Assembly (NCBI GenBank): GCA_905221605.1
Contig: CAJNDS010002353.1
Location: 206,857-270,856 of the forward strand
Source: Symbiodinium natans
Lineage: Eukaryota; Sar; Dinophyceae; Suessiales; Symbiodiniaceae
Direction: 5' to 3'
DNA: 64,000 nt
Numbering within the stretch: the first letter of the stretch is position 1; each line of letters opens with the position of its first letter. A model generated the notes under the pieces. That model ran no database searches. It saw nothing but the letters and a program-made list of their open reading frames with translations, and was not told where the DNA came from. Of the stretch, positions 27,336-37,972 are shown piece after piece. A program made the position numbers and the translations under genes.

Positions 27336-27336
27336 G

Positions 27337-28038
27337 CGACAGTCCGCCGCGGGTGGACGTCAGCGCCGCGCCATGGTCCCTACCGGTGCTGCCTATGTCC
27401 CTGTCCCTGCTACGGCACCAGGGTCCCGCCCGGCGGGACCGTCCGGTCCGCCGTCGACAGCAGGTTCAGTGCCAGGCCCCGCAGAGGGCTTGCAGGCGGA
27501 GCTGCGCGCGATTTTCCGTCCAGACCAAGAACCGGTCGCGGACTACTTGACGCGCGTTTCGCGGATTGTCCTCGCGCTTAAAGCGCATGGAGTCACGGTG
27601 AGCTCCCGTGACCTTGACGCCTTAAGCACCAAAGCCACCCTCCTTGCGGATGAGTTCTCCAAGATAGGCGGGGACTGGCATCCGACGAAGATGGTCCGTC
27701 GGCTGCGGACCAGGTTCTCGGTCGCGGCTTTGCGCGGTGGCGAGGACCCCGAAGACGCAGAGGAGATTCAGCGCGAAATCCAATGCATCGGGGAGCTTAT
27801 CCTCGCGTTGGGGGGAAAAGAAAGCTCGAGCCAAGAGAAGGTTTGGAGCTCCCCGTCCGATGTGCCAGTTGAAGCCGTGGGGCCGCGTTCCCCAGGGCTC
27901 CCACAGCCTGCGACTGCAAGTGGGTTGGGGGAAGGATTGGACCGTGGAGGTTTGCACACTGCTGAGGTTGCAGGTGGTCCTTCCGCGGCCCGTACACGGC
28001 GACCGGTTCGCAGAGCGCGGACCCGGCGGTCGCGCTAG
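27337..28038 (+). pseudogene. gag fragment, copy 2
   Basis: The C-terminal two thirds of gag, entering from the gap and ending at the same TAG as copy 1. It lacks 13 bases after CAGCGCCGCG and has an extra GTCCCT nearby. Any continuous frame drawn across the N run into the microsatellite is artificial. Confidence 0.8.
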
Positions 28039-28398
28039 CCGAGGCTCAGAAGGAGATTAAGAGTCTCAAGGCCGCTGCGAAGGCTGCTGCGAAAGGAGCA
28101 GCTGCCGCGGCCAAAGCTGGCGCGGACCAGACGTTTGCCGCTGCGTCGAAGGGAGCTGGCAAAGGAGCGGACAAGAAGATCTGCTTCCACTTTCGCGATC
28201 ATGGAATTGCCCGAAAGGGGATGCCTGCCCGTACAGCCACGACAAGGAGCTTCGCAGAAAAGCTCTCGCGGCCAAGAAGGGTGACCAAACCTTTGCCACT
28301 GCGAAAGGTAAAGGCAAGGGGAAGGGAGGTGGCAAGGCAAAAGCCAACGCAAAGCCTAAGGCTGCGGCCAAAGGCGCGGCAAAGCCACCAGGCACTGT

Positions 28399-29775
28399 TT
28401 GCCCCTTTTCTCCAAGAATGGGTCGTGCAAGAAAGGAGCCAGCTGCGACATGGTCCACAACCTGACGACCTCAGGAGGGACGCCGGCCTTGCCTGCCAAC
28501 TGGGCCCCGCCCTCCGGTGCTTCCATGTCTAACCCCTTCGCCGCGTTCAGTGTCCAGATAGGCAGCTCAGGCGTCCAGGCAGGCGTCTTAGGAGCCGCAG
28601 GACACGCCGCGGTGCAGCAGCACGCGCTTCCGTTAAGCAAGGGCGGGCGGGACAAGTTCGCCACCCTGGACGATCTGCCGAAGGACTGGTGGAACCTGGC
28701 GGACAACGAGCCAGGAGGCTACCAGTACAGGACGGTGGTCCAGGTCCTCGACCGTAAGGTCGAGTGCATGCTCGACGGTTGCGCCGGCGCAAACCACGTG
28801 ACCGAGGAACTCGTGGTAGGCATGATGAACCGGGCTGCAGAGCTGGGGATCGGCACTGAGGATCCTGGCTTCCCGGTCGTGAGACTTGAAAAGTGGGTCC
28901 ACCCCGAATACGTGCATGGAATTGCTTCGGGAGCCCCCGTTCCTCTGAAGGGGGCAGCAGTCTTGCGCGTCACGCTGCTGGAAGGCAGGACGGCGGACGA
29001 CTGTCGCCCCAACACCGAAATTTTCGTGCGATGTAAAATCGCAGCCAGGGGTACGTCCGATTGGCACGGACTTATCCTCGGCGGCAGAGCGCTGGACTGC
29101 GCCGGAAGGATGGGCTTGGGATTCAGGCCGGGTCCCGACTTTCATGTCCTCGACACGCTGGGAATCAGGATGCCCAGATGTGAGGATCACAGTAGGACTC
29201 GGAAGGACAGGGCCTATGCCTTTGAAGCGCGGTTGTCATGCCTGGACGACGCGTCATGCACCGAGCCTGGGGGGAGCTTCTCCGCTATGACGGGGAAGAG
29301 CCGCTCGAGCTCTCGCCAGGCGATGGGGTGCTGGTGCCAGTCGTGCGGGAGGCAGGAGTCTCGACAGCGGGATCCCTGTCCGAGGTTGTGCTTCCGGTTG
29401 AGTGTGGGGTTGAGGCTGTGCCAGGTCTCTGGCCCACAGGAGAGGGTAAAGGGTTTGTTTTGCTTGCAGCCCAAGAGTGTGATCACTCTCTCCAGCCGGG
29501 CGAGGTTGTTGCGGAAGTGCGTTCCGGCCTCGTCTGCACTGCGGCTTGTGGTTGTGGCGCGATTGAGACGGTGTTCGAGTCAGAGCCGTCTCCGCAGGCA
29601 TGTGCGGATTGTGGGGTCGCCGTTGCTTCGGTTGACCATGACCCGTGCTTTGCTTGCGGGTCCGCGTCCAGGGCCGCGGCAAGAAGCTTCCAAGGTTGTT
29701 CCTCGTGTGCGCGGTCCTTTGGGCGGCTGCGTACCGGCGCCAGGATCGGTGTGCTATCGGTCCTTGCTGCGGTGA
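28399..29775 (+). CDS. Aspartic protease frame, copy 2
   Basis: Same protein as the protease part of copy 1, with DGCAG and LILGG motifs unchanged. Upstream, single-base deletions at about 28204 and 28408 break the two CCCH fingers, so the finger region is a pseudogene in this copy and the ATG at 28399 is a by-product. Confidence 0.65.
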   Translation: MPLFSKNGSCKKGASCDMVHNLTTSGGTPALPANWAPPSGASMSNPFAAFSVQIGSSGVQAGVLGAAGHAAVQQHALPLSKGGRDKFATLDDLPKDWWNLADNEPGGYQYRTVVQVLDRKVECMLDGCAGANHVTEELVVGMMNRAAELGIGTEDPGFPVVRLEKWVHPEYVHGIASGAPVPLKGAAVLRVTLLEGRTADDCRPNTEIFVRCKIAARGTSDWHGLILGGRALDCAGRMGLGFRPGPDFHVLDTLGIRMPRCEDHSRTRKDRAYAFEARLSCLDDASCTEPGGSFSAMTGKSRSSSRQAMGCWCQSCGRQESRQRDPCPRLCFRLSVGLRLCQVSGPQERVKGLFCLQPKSVITLSSRARLLRKCVPASSALRLVVVARLRRCSSQSRLRRHVRIVGSPLLRLTMTRALLAGPRPGPRQEASKVVPRVRGPLGGCVPAPGSVCYRSLLR

Positions 29776-32700
29776 CTGTTCTCGCTTCGGTGTGGGGCGG
29801 GAGCGGCCCGGTTGGGCGCCCTGTTGAGGAGCCTGGAGTGCTTACTTGCTTGGACCACCTTCCAAGCGTCGACAGCTGGTGGGAGGCGCCAGGTGGTTAC
29901 GCGTCTGTGTGGGGTAGGCGCCCTGCGCAGAAGGACCTTGGGACCGTGGCGGTCGAGAAGGCGCCTTACGAAACGTGCTTGCTTCAGCGCGCAGGTGAGG
30001 CGTGGCGTCTTTGGGACACGAGGGATTTGCGTGTGGCGGAAAGCGTTGCGTGCAGCGATGAGGTTCCTGTCACCGAACGCCTCGCGGTCTTTAGGACGCG
30101 CAAGGGGCCACGCTGGGCTGGCTGGCGTGAGGGATCGGCCACGGCTAGAAGAGGCGCAAGTGACGCTGTGCGCCCAGCAGACGCGGTCGACACGGCGCGC
30201 TGCCCGAGCTATCATATCGTGGAGAGCTGGGACATCGATAAGATGATCGAGGAGCCTCCAACGGACTATTATTATGAGCAGCTCGCGGCAGATATGCGCG
30301 CCCGGCACCCTAAGGCGTGCCCGCACCTCCTCGACCACCTCGTTTCCTTAGAGGGTTTCCTAGATAAGTCAATCTTGTTTGGGTTCTCGTTTGGGATCAG
30401 TAAGGCCGAAGTTTGTGTCTCCAAAGGTAAGCTCCTAGGACACAACATTGGGCGGGACGGGAGTTCGCCTGACGAAGAGCGTTGTCAGGCGGTGATTGAC
30501 TTTCCCCCGCTCTGGGAGAAGCTTCACATTCAGCAATTTTTGGGTTGCGCAAATTGGTTGCGCGGCTACCTGCCTGTTGAGTATGGGCACGCAGCCAAGA
30601 TTTTAGGGCAGTGGCAGAAGCCAGGCGCCGTCTTTCCTGAAGGCGGGCTGGGCTCAGCCGCCACCGAGGGTTGCAAAGCCTTTAAAGCGATTAAGCGCAT
30701 GATGCAGAACCGAATCAATTTGGCTACCTTCGATGAGGCCTCTGCTGCGGATGGGTCGTGTCCCCTTGAGCAGATCGCGGATGCGTCGGGCATCGCGGTA
30801 GGGGGCAGCGTCGTGCAGATGACGCGTGACTTGAGTCAGCTCAAAGTGCTTATGACGCACTCAAAGAGCTTGACCCCCGCGCAGCAGAACTGGCCGCCCT
30901 TGATACAAGAGGCGTTTGCCCAGCTCGAGGTAAAGCGGGCGACACGCCGCATGTTTGGCTCTATTCGGACTCTGTGTTGGACGGATCATGCCAACCTTAC
31001 CCGAGCGCAAACGTCGGACATCGGAATGGATCCGAAACTCGTCCGGTGGGTTGCGGAAATCCTTATGGATGGGTCCGAAATAAGGAGCCTTAGCGGTCGC
31101 TCAGCGACGCTGGGTGACAGTTTTAGCCGCAATCCCAAGGATCGGGATGCGCTCCTGGCGGCGAGGACGAAAGATCTCGAGGGCCTTTCGGGCCAACTCC
31201 GAGGTTTCGACCTGGACCAGTACCTCGGAGAGGGTACTGAGGGTGACGGACCCGTGCCCTGGGCGGTCGGCAACGACGCCGTCCCAGAGCCTGCGGGCCG
31301 TGTCCAGGCCGCGGCTGTGCCGATGTGCGTCGTCGCAGCCCTTCCGGCGCGCGTCATGGTTGTCTTTGACTACGCGCGTTGGAAAGAGCAGGACGCAGAG
31401 CTGACTGAGATCAGGCGCGTTTTTCAAGCGAGCCTCCCTGGAGTTTCTGTGGCTGTCAGGGGTTGTTGGGGTCCGTTTGAGGATACCGACGGGCTTGCCT
31501 CGCATTTTGATTGCGGGGCCGGCAGGCTCGCAGGGACCAAGAAGATCAAGCGGATCAGGGTCGACTTGCTTACTTCGTGTGCCAAGGTTCTTAGGGAAGC
31601 TTCGGGGTTTCGTCCGCAGTTCCTCGTAGGACTTGGGCAAGGCGGGCTTGTCACAGCCGTCCTTAGGTGGCCTTTGGTTGTTGAGCTCACGCTCCAAGCA
31701 AGGAACCTGCAGCGCAAGGAAGCCAGGGCTGTAGGAGAGGCTTGGGCAGGCATCAAGGCTATCTGGGCGGTGCGGCCACGCCTTTGGCGCACGCAGCAAG
31801 GCCACTTGGAAGTGGCCGAGGCTTGTCCGGAACTCAAGAAGGATTTTCCGGAGCCTCCCCTGCGAGGTTTTGGGATCGTAGGGAAGCAGGCATTGGGGGC
31901 GGAGGTTCTGCGGTCCTTGAGGCTGGACGCGGTTCGTTCCATTGATGATGCCAGCATTAGAGGGATGCTGGACGAACCGTCACGACCCCTCTGGGACCAT
32001 GAGGGTCTGTGCATCTGCGGCAAGCGGACCTACCTGTTTTCTCGCTGCCCCGCCTGCATCGAGAAAGAGGCAGTCGATACCTCGGTAGAGATAGCCGAGC
32101 GGGAGGAGCCCGAACCTCCGCTTGAGGGCGACCTTGAGGCCCATGAGGTGGGCCTAGAGGTCAACTCCGTCCTTGCAACTTTGGATAGGACAGGAGGTTT
32201 AGTTAGGGTTAGGTCCTCAACCATCCAGCAATGGGCGGTAGGGTTTAGGACTACGCCCAAAGATGCTCCAGTTCCCACTGCATATGGCATGCTGAGTGGG
32301 AAGATATGGAAGAAGAGCCATTCCATGAAGCTCAGCCTCGGCTCCCAGCACAAGGATCTTTCCAAGTGGGGCGATGTGAAGCCTTACTGGACCACATGGG
32401 TGGTTAGAGAAGATGGTGCTGTGGTGGCGGGGCACAACTGCTCGCCCCTGAATGTGGTTCAGAGCGACATCGTTGTACATTGGTCGTCAGTGGTGAACTG
32501 GCACGGCCACAGACATGTCGTGAATGAGCAGTGTGAAGTGCTCTGGAGGTCTAAGGGCAAAGAGGTTGCCTTAGACCCCTCCTTCGGCAAGCTGATAGCC
32601 CTTGTGGGTAGGGTTACTCAGGTCATTGGCTGGCGGGCAACCGGAGAAGCAGCTTCGGATCCCCGCAGGTCTACCCTGCAGGCGTCAAGGGTCCTTGCTC

Positions 32701-34082
32701 AATTCTCTTCGTCCAACGAGGGCGTAAAAGGGCATTGGACCGCGGGCGCTATCAGTCGCGGGAAGAATGCCAATGAGTGCAAGCTGAAGGGTAGAGTTTT
32801 GGCGTTTATGGGTGAAGAGCACAGGGGCCCTGCAGTGGTTCTAGAGCTCGTTAGCCATAGCCCCATCCTGTGCATTTGGGACCATTCCTCAACCAAGGTC
32901 AAGGTCGAGTTTAAGGGCGGTGTTCCGTCTTTGAGCCTGATCGCGGAGGAGGACGAAAATCGTCGTGAGCAGCTTGCGGTCGAGGCAAGGGACGCGGCGA
33001 ACATTTCGGAGTTCCGAGTCACGGGATCCCTTCGTACGGCGTGGTACGAGGGTCAGCGGCGCGATCCCTCATTGGCGGGCTCGATTCGCAAGCCAGAGCC
33101 GCCAATGGAGATATCCGGAGACGGGTTGCTCGAGCGCGAGGTGACCCTCAGGACGGGTCAAACCGTCGTTGTCCCAGTGGTTCCCAACGGGGCTGCGGGC
33201 GCGAATGGGGTGACCTGGCGCCGCGCTTGCTACAATTCAGTCCACTGTGGAGTCCTTGGGGCCCATAGGTCTGCTGAGGTTACCATCAAGCTGCTAGAGA
33301 GGGCAGTCTGGTGGCCCGACTTAGAGAAAGATGTGCGGACCTGGGTCGCCAAATGTCTCGCTTGCATTAAAGGCCGCTCTCGACCGACGAAGGTTGAGGC
33401 TCGTGCGGTCAAATGTGGCGCCGAGACATGCTGGCAGGAAGTCAGCGTGGACTGTGAAGGTCCGAACCGAGAGGACAGGGAGGGGCATAGGTACTCGCTT
33501 ACGTACTTCGACTGCCTCAGTCATGCTGTCCTCCTCGAGCCGATGAGGTCTCTGACTCATGCTGAAGTCAGGAGGGCGTTCGTGCGCTGTGTGCTTCGCA
33601 GCAGGACGATCCCGAGCCTCATCAGGTCGGATAGAGGGCCAGAGTTCAAGAATGCGCTCATGGCAGAACTCAGCGCTATGCTTGGGACCGAGTGGCGGTT
33701 CAGCGCGCCCTTGAGGCCTTGTGAGTTGGGCGCAAACGAGCGAGTCCACCAAGAAGTTCAAAAGGTGCTGGGGGCGGTCGTCAGGCAAGTCGGCGCCTCC
33801 CTTTCCGAAGCTTGGTCGGATTGGCTCGTGGTGGCGGAGTACGTCATAGATAACACTCCGGGACCCCACGGGTATACCCCGAGGGACCTAGAGCGGAGCT
33901 GGTCGCTCGCTCTACCACTTGAAAAGGACGTCCTGCGAGACGCCTTGCAGTTCGAACCCATCTCTGATTGGGCTCGGAGCCAGTTTAAGCAGTTCTCGGA
34001 GCTAGCTGCTGCGGTCCGAGAGCACTGGACGCGGTCGGACGCGGTCTTCAGAAGCGCGGGCGAAACTTGCAAATCGCCATAG
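29238..34082 (+). CDS. pol: Cys-rich/membrane region, RT thumb, RNase H, integrase, copy 2
   Basis: 1614 codons show the join that is broken in copy 1. Order: cysteine pairs (104-157), hydrophobic helix (170-186), RT thumb (363-445), RNase H (Asp515, Glu558, Asp583), insert and zinc ribbon, integrase HHCC (His1336, His1343, Cys1373, Cys1376) and DD35E (Asp1405, Asp1465, Glu1501). No RT palm or YxDD box lies anywhere before the thumb. A 10-base tandem duplication (GACGCGGTCG) at about 34035 shifts frame just before the integrase C-terminal domain and stops it at 34082. Confidence 0.9.
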   Translation: MPGRRVMHRAWGELLRYDGEEPLELSPGDGVLVPVVREAGVSTAGSLSEVVLPVECGVEAVPGLWPTGEGKGFVLLAAQECDHSLQPGEVVAEVRSGLVCTAACGCGAIETVFESEPSPQACADCGVAVASVDHDPCFACGSASRAAARSFQGCSSCARSFGRLRTGARIGVLSVLAAVTVLASVWGGSGPVGRPVEEPGVLTCLDHLPSVDSWWEAPGGYASVWGRRPAQKDLGTVAVEKAPYETCLLQRAGEAWRLWDTRDLRVAESVACSDEVPVTERLAVFRTRKGPRWAGWREGSATARRGASDAVRPADAVDTARCPSYHIVESWDIDKMIEEPPTDYYYEQLAADMRARHPKACPHLLDHLVSLEGFLDKSILFGFSFGISKAEVCVSKGKLLGHNIGRDGSSPDEERCQAVIDFPPLWEKLHIQQFLGCANWLRGYLPVEYGHAAKILGQWQKPGAVFPEGGLGSAATEGCKAFKAIKRMMQNRINLATFDEASAADGSCPLEQIADASGIAVGGSVVQMTRDLSQLKVLMTHSKSLTPAQQNWPPLIQEAFAQLEVKRATRRMFGSIRTLCWTDHANLTRAQTSDIGMDPKLVRWVAEILMDGSEIRSLSGRSATLGDSFSRNPKDRDALLAARTKDLEGLSGQLRGFDLDQYLGEGTEGDGPVPWAVGNDAVPEPAGRVQAAAVPMCVVAALPARVMVVFDYARWKEQDAELTEIRRVFQASLPGVSVAVRGCWGPFEDTDGLASHFDCGAGRLAGTKKIKRIRVDLLTSCAKVLREASGFRPQFLVGLGQGGLVTAVLRWPLVVELTLQARNLQRKEARAVGEAWAGIKAIWAVRPRLWRTQQGHLEVAEACPELKKDFPEPPLRGFGIVGKQALGAEVLRSLRLDAVRSIDDASIRGMLDEPSRPLWDHEGLCICGKRTYLFSRCPACIEKEAVDTSVEIAEREEPEPPLEGDLEAHEVGLEVNSVLATLDRTGGLVRVRSSTIQQWAVGFRTTPKDAPVPTAYGMLSGKIWKKSHSMKLSLGSQHKDLSKWGDVKPYWTTWVVREDGAVVAGHNCSPLNVVQSDIVVHWSSVVNWHGHRHVVNEQCEVLWRSKGKEVALDPSFGKLIALVGRVTQVIGWRATGEAASDPRRSTLQASRVLAQFSSSNEGVKGHWTAGAISRGKNANECKLKGRVLAFMGEEHRGPAVVLELVSHSPILCIWDHSSTKVKVEFKGGVPSLSLIAEEDENRREQLAVEARDAANISEFRVTGSLRTAWYEGQRRDPSLAGSIRKPEPPMEISGDGLLEREVTLRTGQTVVVPVVPNGAAGANGVTWRRACYNSVHCGVLGAHRSAEVTIKLLERAVWWPDLEKDVRTWVAKCLACIKGRSRPTKVEARAVKCGAETCWQEVSVDCEGPNREDREGHRYSLTYFDCLSHAVLLEPMRSLTHAEVRRAFVRCVLRSRTIPSLIRSDRGPEFKNALMAELSAMLGTEWRFSAPLRPCELGANERVHQEVQKVLGAVVRQVGASLSEAWSDWLVVAEYVIDNTPGPHGYTPRDLERSWSLALPLEKDVLRDALQFEPISDWARSQFKQFSELAAAVREHWTRSDAVFRSAGETCKSP

Positions 34083-34523
34083 GCGCACTGTGGACCTTAA
34101 GCCAGGAGACCGAGTGGTCTGGAACGCTCCGAGGGCCCGTTCAGAGGGGGCGGGGCGTGCGCCTTGGAAACCGGGTCTGACCGGCCCCTGGCGCGTGTTG
34201 GAAGTCAAGGGCCACAGGCTCACCTTGGAGCCCGTGTCGATGGAGTCGGGGGGTACTTCTTCCGCCCGGCGCGGCCCGATGGAGGCGCACGCAGAAGACT
34301 GCATTCTTGTTCCTGCGGATGCAGATGGCGCGAGCCGGTCGTCTTTGAGGACGATGGAACCGGCGGGGACGGCTCGTCTCGCCCCAGCTTAGGGCAACAG
34401 GTTCAAGGCGACGCCAAGCAAGTGGAGTTCACGCTGACCAGGCGCGGGAGGGACTTCGTCCTCCGCCTTGGCGACCGCATTGCCTATCGGGGTGTAGGTG
34501 GAGGCCCTAAGGTGTGCAGGTGA
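34083..34523 (+). pseudogene. Integrase C-terminal module, copy 2 (frameshifted)
   Basis: The LKPGDRVVW and GPWRVLEV stretch is in another frame after the 10-base insertion. A 10-base loss at about 34332 returns it to the original frame, which then ends at the same TGA as in copy 1 (34521-34523). Confidence 0.75.
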
Positions 34524-35387
34524 GGACGGGTTACGCAGGTAGATGCTGCCCGTGCGCAGGTCGGCGTGCACCGCTATCTCCCCGACGCCAGCGGGGTTCG
34601 CGTCAAATGGCGGCTTGCATACATCGCCGAGGACGGTGCGCTCACGCTTTCAGAGGGGACTCGTCCGGCTCACGAAGCGGTTTCCGTCAGGGAGATCATT
34701 TCCAAGATCGACCTGAACCGCGACGGCGTGCTTGCGGCAGCCTCGGCCAGAAAGTTGGACAAGGGAGCGTACTCGTTGCAGGACAGGACGCTCGAGAGGG
34801 CGTCTCGCGCCAGCACGGGTGTGCTCTCGATCCGAGAGGCCCTCGCGGACCTCTTGGTCGCGGAACCCCGCGTGTTGCAGCCTAGGGCTTCCCCAGAGTC
34901 GGGTATTGTCGAGAGTTGGTTCCGGCAGTATTTCCTTGGAGGGGTTGCCGATGTCTTAGAGGTTGCTTGGGGTGACGCGGTCGTTTCCGACGCGGCCAGG
35001 AGGCACGGGTACGGGGTTGTTCCAGCTTTTGTGCAAGGCAAGCAGGCCTACGGGATCACCTGGAACCTGGCCGCAGAAGAGCACTTAGAGGCAATTAGCG
35101 GCGCTGTTTTGCGCACGGAGCCGAAGGTGCTCGTGATTGGGCTCGAGGGCAAGAATGTGCCCCGGGCTTTCCTCCAGCTAGTCGTCCGGTGTGCGCAGGA
35201 ACGCACGCGCGCGGGCGCCCACGTCGCGCTGCATTTGCAGGCACAAAAAGGCGAGTGGGAACCCTGGCGGCTAGAGGAGTGGGGCGCCTTGTTTGGGACG
35301 CTCGCAGAGCCACGCTGGCCAGTGGCCGCGGCAACCTCGTTGAGAGCGGGGCCCTGTGGCTCGCCGATTTCAGCTTGGAATCGGTAG
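34524..35387 (+). CDS. pol continuation after in-frame TGA, copy 2
   Basis: Near-identical to 18288-19151, with the same TGA upstream and the same apparent frame excursion after it. Few amino-acid changes are seen, for example Ala to Ile near residue 112 from the ATG. Confidence 0.5.
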   Translation, partial: GRVTQVDAARAQVGVHRYLPDASGVRVKWRLAYIAEDGALTLSEGTRPAHEAVSVREIISKIDLNRDGVLAAASARKLDKGAYSLQDRTLERASRASTGVLSIREALADLLVAEPRVLQPRASPESGIVESWFRQYFLGGVADVLEVAWGDAVVSDAARRHGYGVVPAFVQGKQAYGITWNLAAEEHLEAISGAVLRTEPKVLVIGLEGKNVPRAFLQLVVRCAQERTRAGAHVALHLQAQKGEWEPWRLEEWGALFGTLAEPRWPVAAATSLRAGPCGSPISAWNR

Positions 35388-35438
35388 GTTTGAGGTGTAG
35401 TAGGCCGGATGCGTTAGGCGCAGTGCAGCACAAGCACG

Positions 35439-37958
35439 TTGGGCGCGCGAGCCGACTACAACCTCATAGGGGCGGCTTTCTGCGCATCGCTCCAGGACCT
35501 TGGTCTGAGGGGCGCAGAGGAGCTGTGCACCGCTGCAGTTGAAAGCTTTCCAGCCACTGCGGGTGCTGATAGCGCCGCGGCTGCGCCACAGCCTTCTCCA
35601 GTCGTTCCCCTCCCGGACGTGCGCTCGGGCGAGGACCTCACGCCAGCCGAGCGTGCGGAGCTGGATAGGGAGGTGGATAAGTACGCCGCTGAGAAGGAAG
35701 CGTTTTGGCGGACCAAGGCGGACGCCAAGGACTGGGATTCCGTCCGGGCTGACCTGGAGGTCTATGCTCTTGCGGGCGAGAAGGTCGCGGAGGATCCTAG
35801 GCGCACCGAGGCCTATAGAGACCTCGTATGGTCGGGTTTGAAGATCGAGCCTGGACCAACCAGACCAGGGCTGACCGATGCTGACATCGCAGCCGTCAGG
35901 GAGGTCATACGGCGAAAGGCCGCTGGGTTCTGGGTGGAGGACACCACCAGGACCACGGTCAGGAAGTTCGCCCATGACTGCATCCCCACCGGGCCGCCGG
36001 TCTCGTCCCAGCCTCACAGTCTGAGGGGCGAGTCCGCGCAATGGGTCGACGACAAGCTTGAAGAAGAATGCAAGCGGGGTCAGTTGATCCGCGGCAGCTC
36101 GGCTTGGGGATCTGCGCCGTTTCCGACCAAGGAAATGCCCAGCTACAAGCGGCATAGGAAGCGACGCTTGGTGGTTGACTACCGCCGTGTGAATGCCCGA
36201 ATTAAGCGCTCCACGTACTATTGTCGGCGGGGTAGCGATGTGCTCGCCGCCGCAGTAGGTTCGGTTTGGTATACCTTCGTGGATGCGGTTAGTGGGTTTA
36301 ATCAAATTAGGAACACCAAGCGTGCTCGCGAGGTGTTGGCCATCGTGGCAAGATCAGGGAAATATCTCCCTGTCGGCCTCACCTTTGGCCCGATTAACGG
36401 CCCAGATGATTTCAACTTTGTGGTTGATAGGGCCTATGCCCCCGGCAGAGGTAGGCGCCTTAAGTATACTAAGGAGTGGATAGCCTACGTGGATGATCTT
36501 ACTGTTAGGACGGGTAGGGTCATTGATGGGCAGTTTTTCACTGATGCCCAAGCCGAGGGGGCGGTGCGCGAAGCGTGCGCCAAGGGGGCAGTCGCGGCTC
36601 CGCAGAGCGCGTCGTCTGCTCTTGAAGCCTTAGGCGTTCGCGGTGCGCACAACACCAAGCGCGCGAACCATGACGCGGCGCGCTCAGACCAGAATCACCC
36701 CACGCGCGTTCTGATGCTCAGGATGTTGGGGCTGTTTGGGTGTTTCTGTGTTCAGGGCGGGTGCTTTTGGGGCGGGCCGTTTCCCAGGTCGCCGGTCTGC
36801 GGGCAGAAGGATTTTTCGTCGTTCGTTGCGTGCAGCTTCGTTCCTCTGTCTCGCAGCCAGTGTTTTGCAAGCAGGCCTAGAGGTTCGGTCCAAGGTCGAA
36901 GCAGAAGCCTTAGAAGCCTTAGAGCCCAGACCTTAAGGAAACTCCCCAAACCCCCGCCGCAGCGGTTCAAGTGTGTTGTAGAACCTAGGGTAGGTAGTCC
37001 CTCCCCGCGTTCGTGCCTGTGCACTGCGCCCCGCTGCGGGTCGCGACCAGACCGCGCGGGAGCGACCGATCGGTCGCCCGGACCTTCGTGGTCAACCACA
37101 AGGCCCCGCTGCGGGTCGTGCCCTGGCCGCGCGGGAGCGGCTGCCTACCACTACTGCACACCGGCCCCTTGCAGCGGGCCGTGTCCTGGCCGCTCAAGGG
37201 CGCGTCAGGTTTTCCTCGCCCATCGGAGGTCCAGCAAAGCCGCGGGCCTCAGTGCCGCGATGGGTGGAGGAGGGTCGAAGGGCAGGGGCAAGAGCAAGAG
37301 TCCAGGCCCTAAGGGCCGAAGGGGCCCGCCCACGATCGACGACGTGCAGCGTATGCTAGTCCGATGCATGCGGCACGGCGAAGCTGGTTGTAGAGGCCGG
37401 TTCGCTCCGGGCGGCCTCTACCCGGTTGATGAGTTGATCGAACAACTCGGCATCACCATCAACCAGTACAACCAGGCGGTCGCGCACGACGCCAACCAGC
37501 GGAAACCGAGGTTGGATACCTCGCACGCTGGCTTCTTGCGTGCCTTTCAAGGCCACTCGGCCGATTGCGGCCATCCTATGGGGTTCATGATGGAGGGTCT
37601 AAGTGAGACCGCCATCAACGATCTTATAGATCGGTATGGCCCGGCCATGTGGCACGGCACGGACCTGCATGTCGTGCCAAGCCTGATTCAGAATGGCTTG
37701 ATCCCCGGCGGCGGGCCGGGAGGCCGCCTCGGGGTGCACTACGTCCTAGGCCACTGCCCCACGCAGTGGGAGGACGGGAGACGCGGGTTCCGCCGCGGAT
37801 CGACTTGCATAGTCGAAGTCCGGTTGGCGGTCCTGCGGGACGCCGGAGTGCCTATCTATGCAGGAGCAGATGGGGTGGCTCTCACTGGCCAGATTAGAGC
37901 CACCGGCATCTCCCGCATCTGGGCACTCCCCAAAGGCTCGCCTGTTTCTCAGTCTTAA
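35439..37958 (+). CDS. RT fingers/palm and Tpt1-like domain, copy 2
   Basis: 839 codons carry the same RT half (motif A Asp282, YVDD 350-353) and the whole Tpt1-like domain, with MRHG, LRAFQGHS, WHGTD and FRRGSTC all kept. One change in the domain is Tyr to Asp at residue 731. A one-base net loss at about 37945 ends the frame at 37958, separating the cargo domains that follow. Confidence 0.85.
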   Translation: MGARADYNLIGAAFCASLQDLGLRGAEELCTAAVESFPATAGADSAAAAPQPSPVVPLPDVRSGEDLTPAERAELDREVDKYAAEKEAFWRTKADAKDWDSVRADLEVYALAGEKVAEDPRRTEAYRDLVWSGLKIEPGPTRPGLTDADIAAVREVIRRKAAGFWVEDTTRTTVRKFAHDCIPTGPPVSSQPHSLRGESAQWVDDKLEEECKRGQLIRGSSAWGSAPFPTKEMPSYKRHRKRRLVVDYRRVNARIKRSTYYCRRGSDVLAAAVGSVWYTFVDAVSGFNQIRNTKRAREVLAIVARSGKYLPVGLTFGPINGPDDFNFVVDRAYAPGRGRRLKYTKEWIAYVDDLTVRTGRVIDGQFFTDAQAEGAVREACAKGAVAAPQSASSALEALGVRGAHNTKRANHDAARSDQNHPTRVLMLRMLGLFGCFCVQGGCFWGGPFPRSPVCGQKDFSSFVACSFVPLSRSQCFASRPRGSVQGRSRSLRSLRAQTLRKLPKPPPQRFKCVVEPRVGSPSPRSCLCTAPRCGSRPDRAGATDRSPGPSWSTTRPRCGSCPGRAGAAAYHYCTPAPCSGPCPGRSRARQVFLAHRRSSKAAGLSAAMGGGGSKGRGKSKSPGPKGRRGPPTIDDVQRMLVRCMRHGEAGCRGRFAPGGLYPVDELIEQLGITINQYNQAVAHDANQRKPRLDTSHAGFLRAFQGHSADCGHPMGFMMEGLSETAINDLIDRYGPAMWHGTDLHVVPSLIQNGLIPGGGPGGRLGVHYVLGHCPTQWEDGRRGFRRGSTCIVEVRLAVLRDAGVPIYAGADGVALTGQIRATGISRIWALPKGSPVSQS

Positions 37959-37972
37959 TTGCTGAGTTAGAA

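Noticed and set aside
26812-28038. Long plus-strand frame running from Cys/Val repeats through the N gap into gag
   Set aside because: It crosses 100 N of unknown length and begins in a TGTGTCTG microsatellite; only the part after 27336 is gag.
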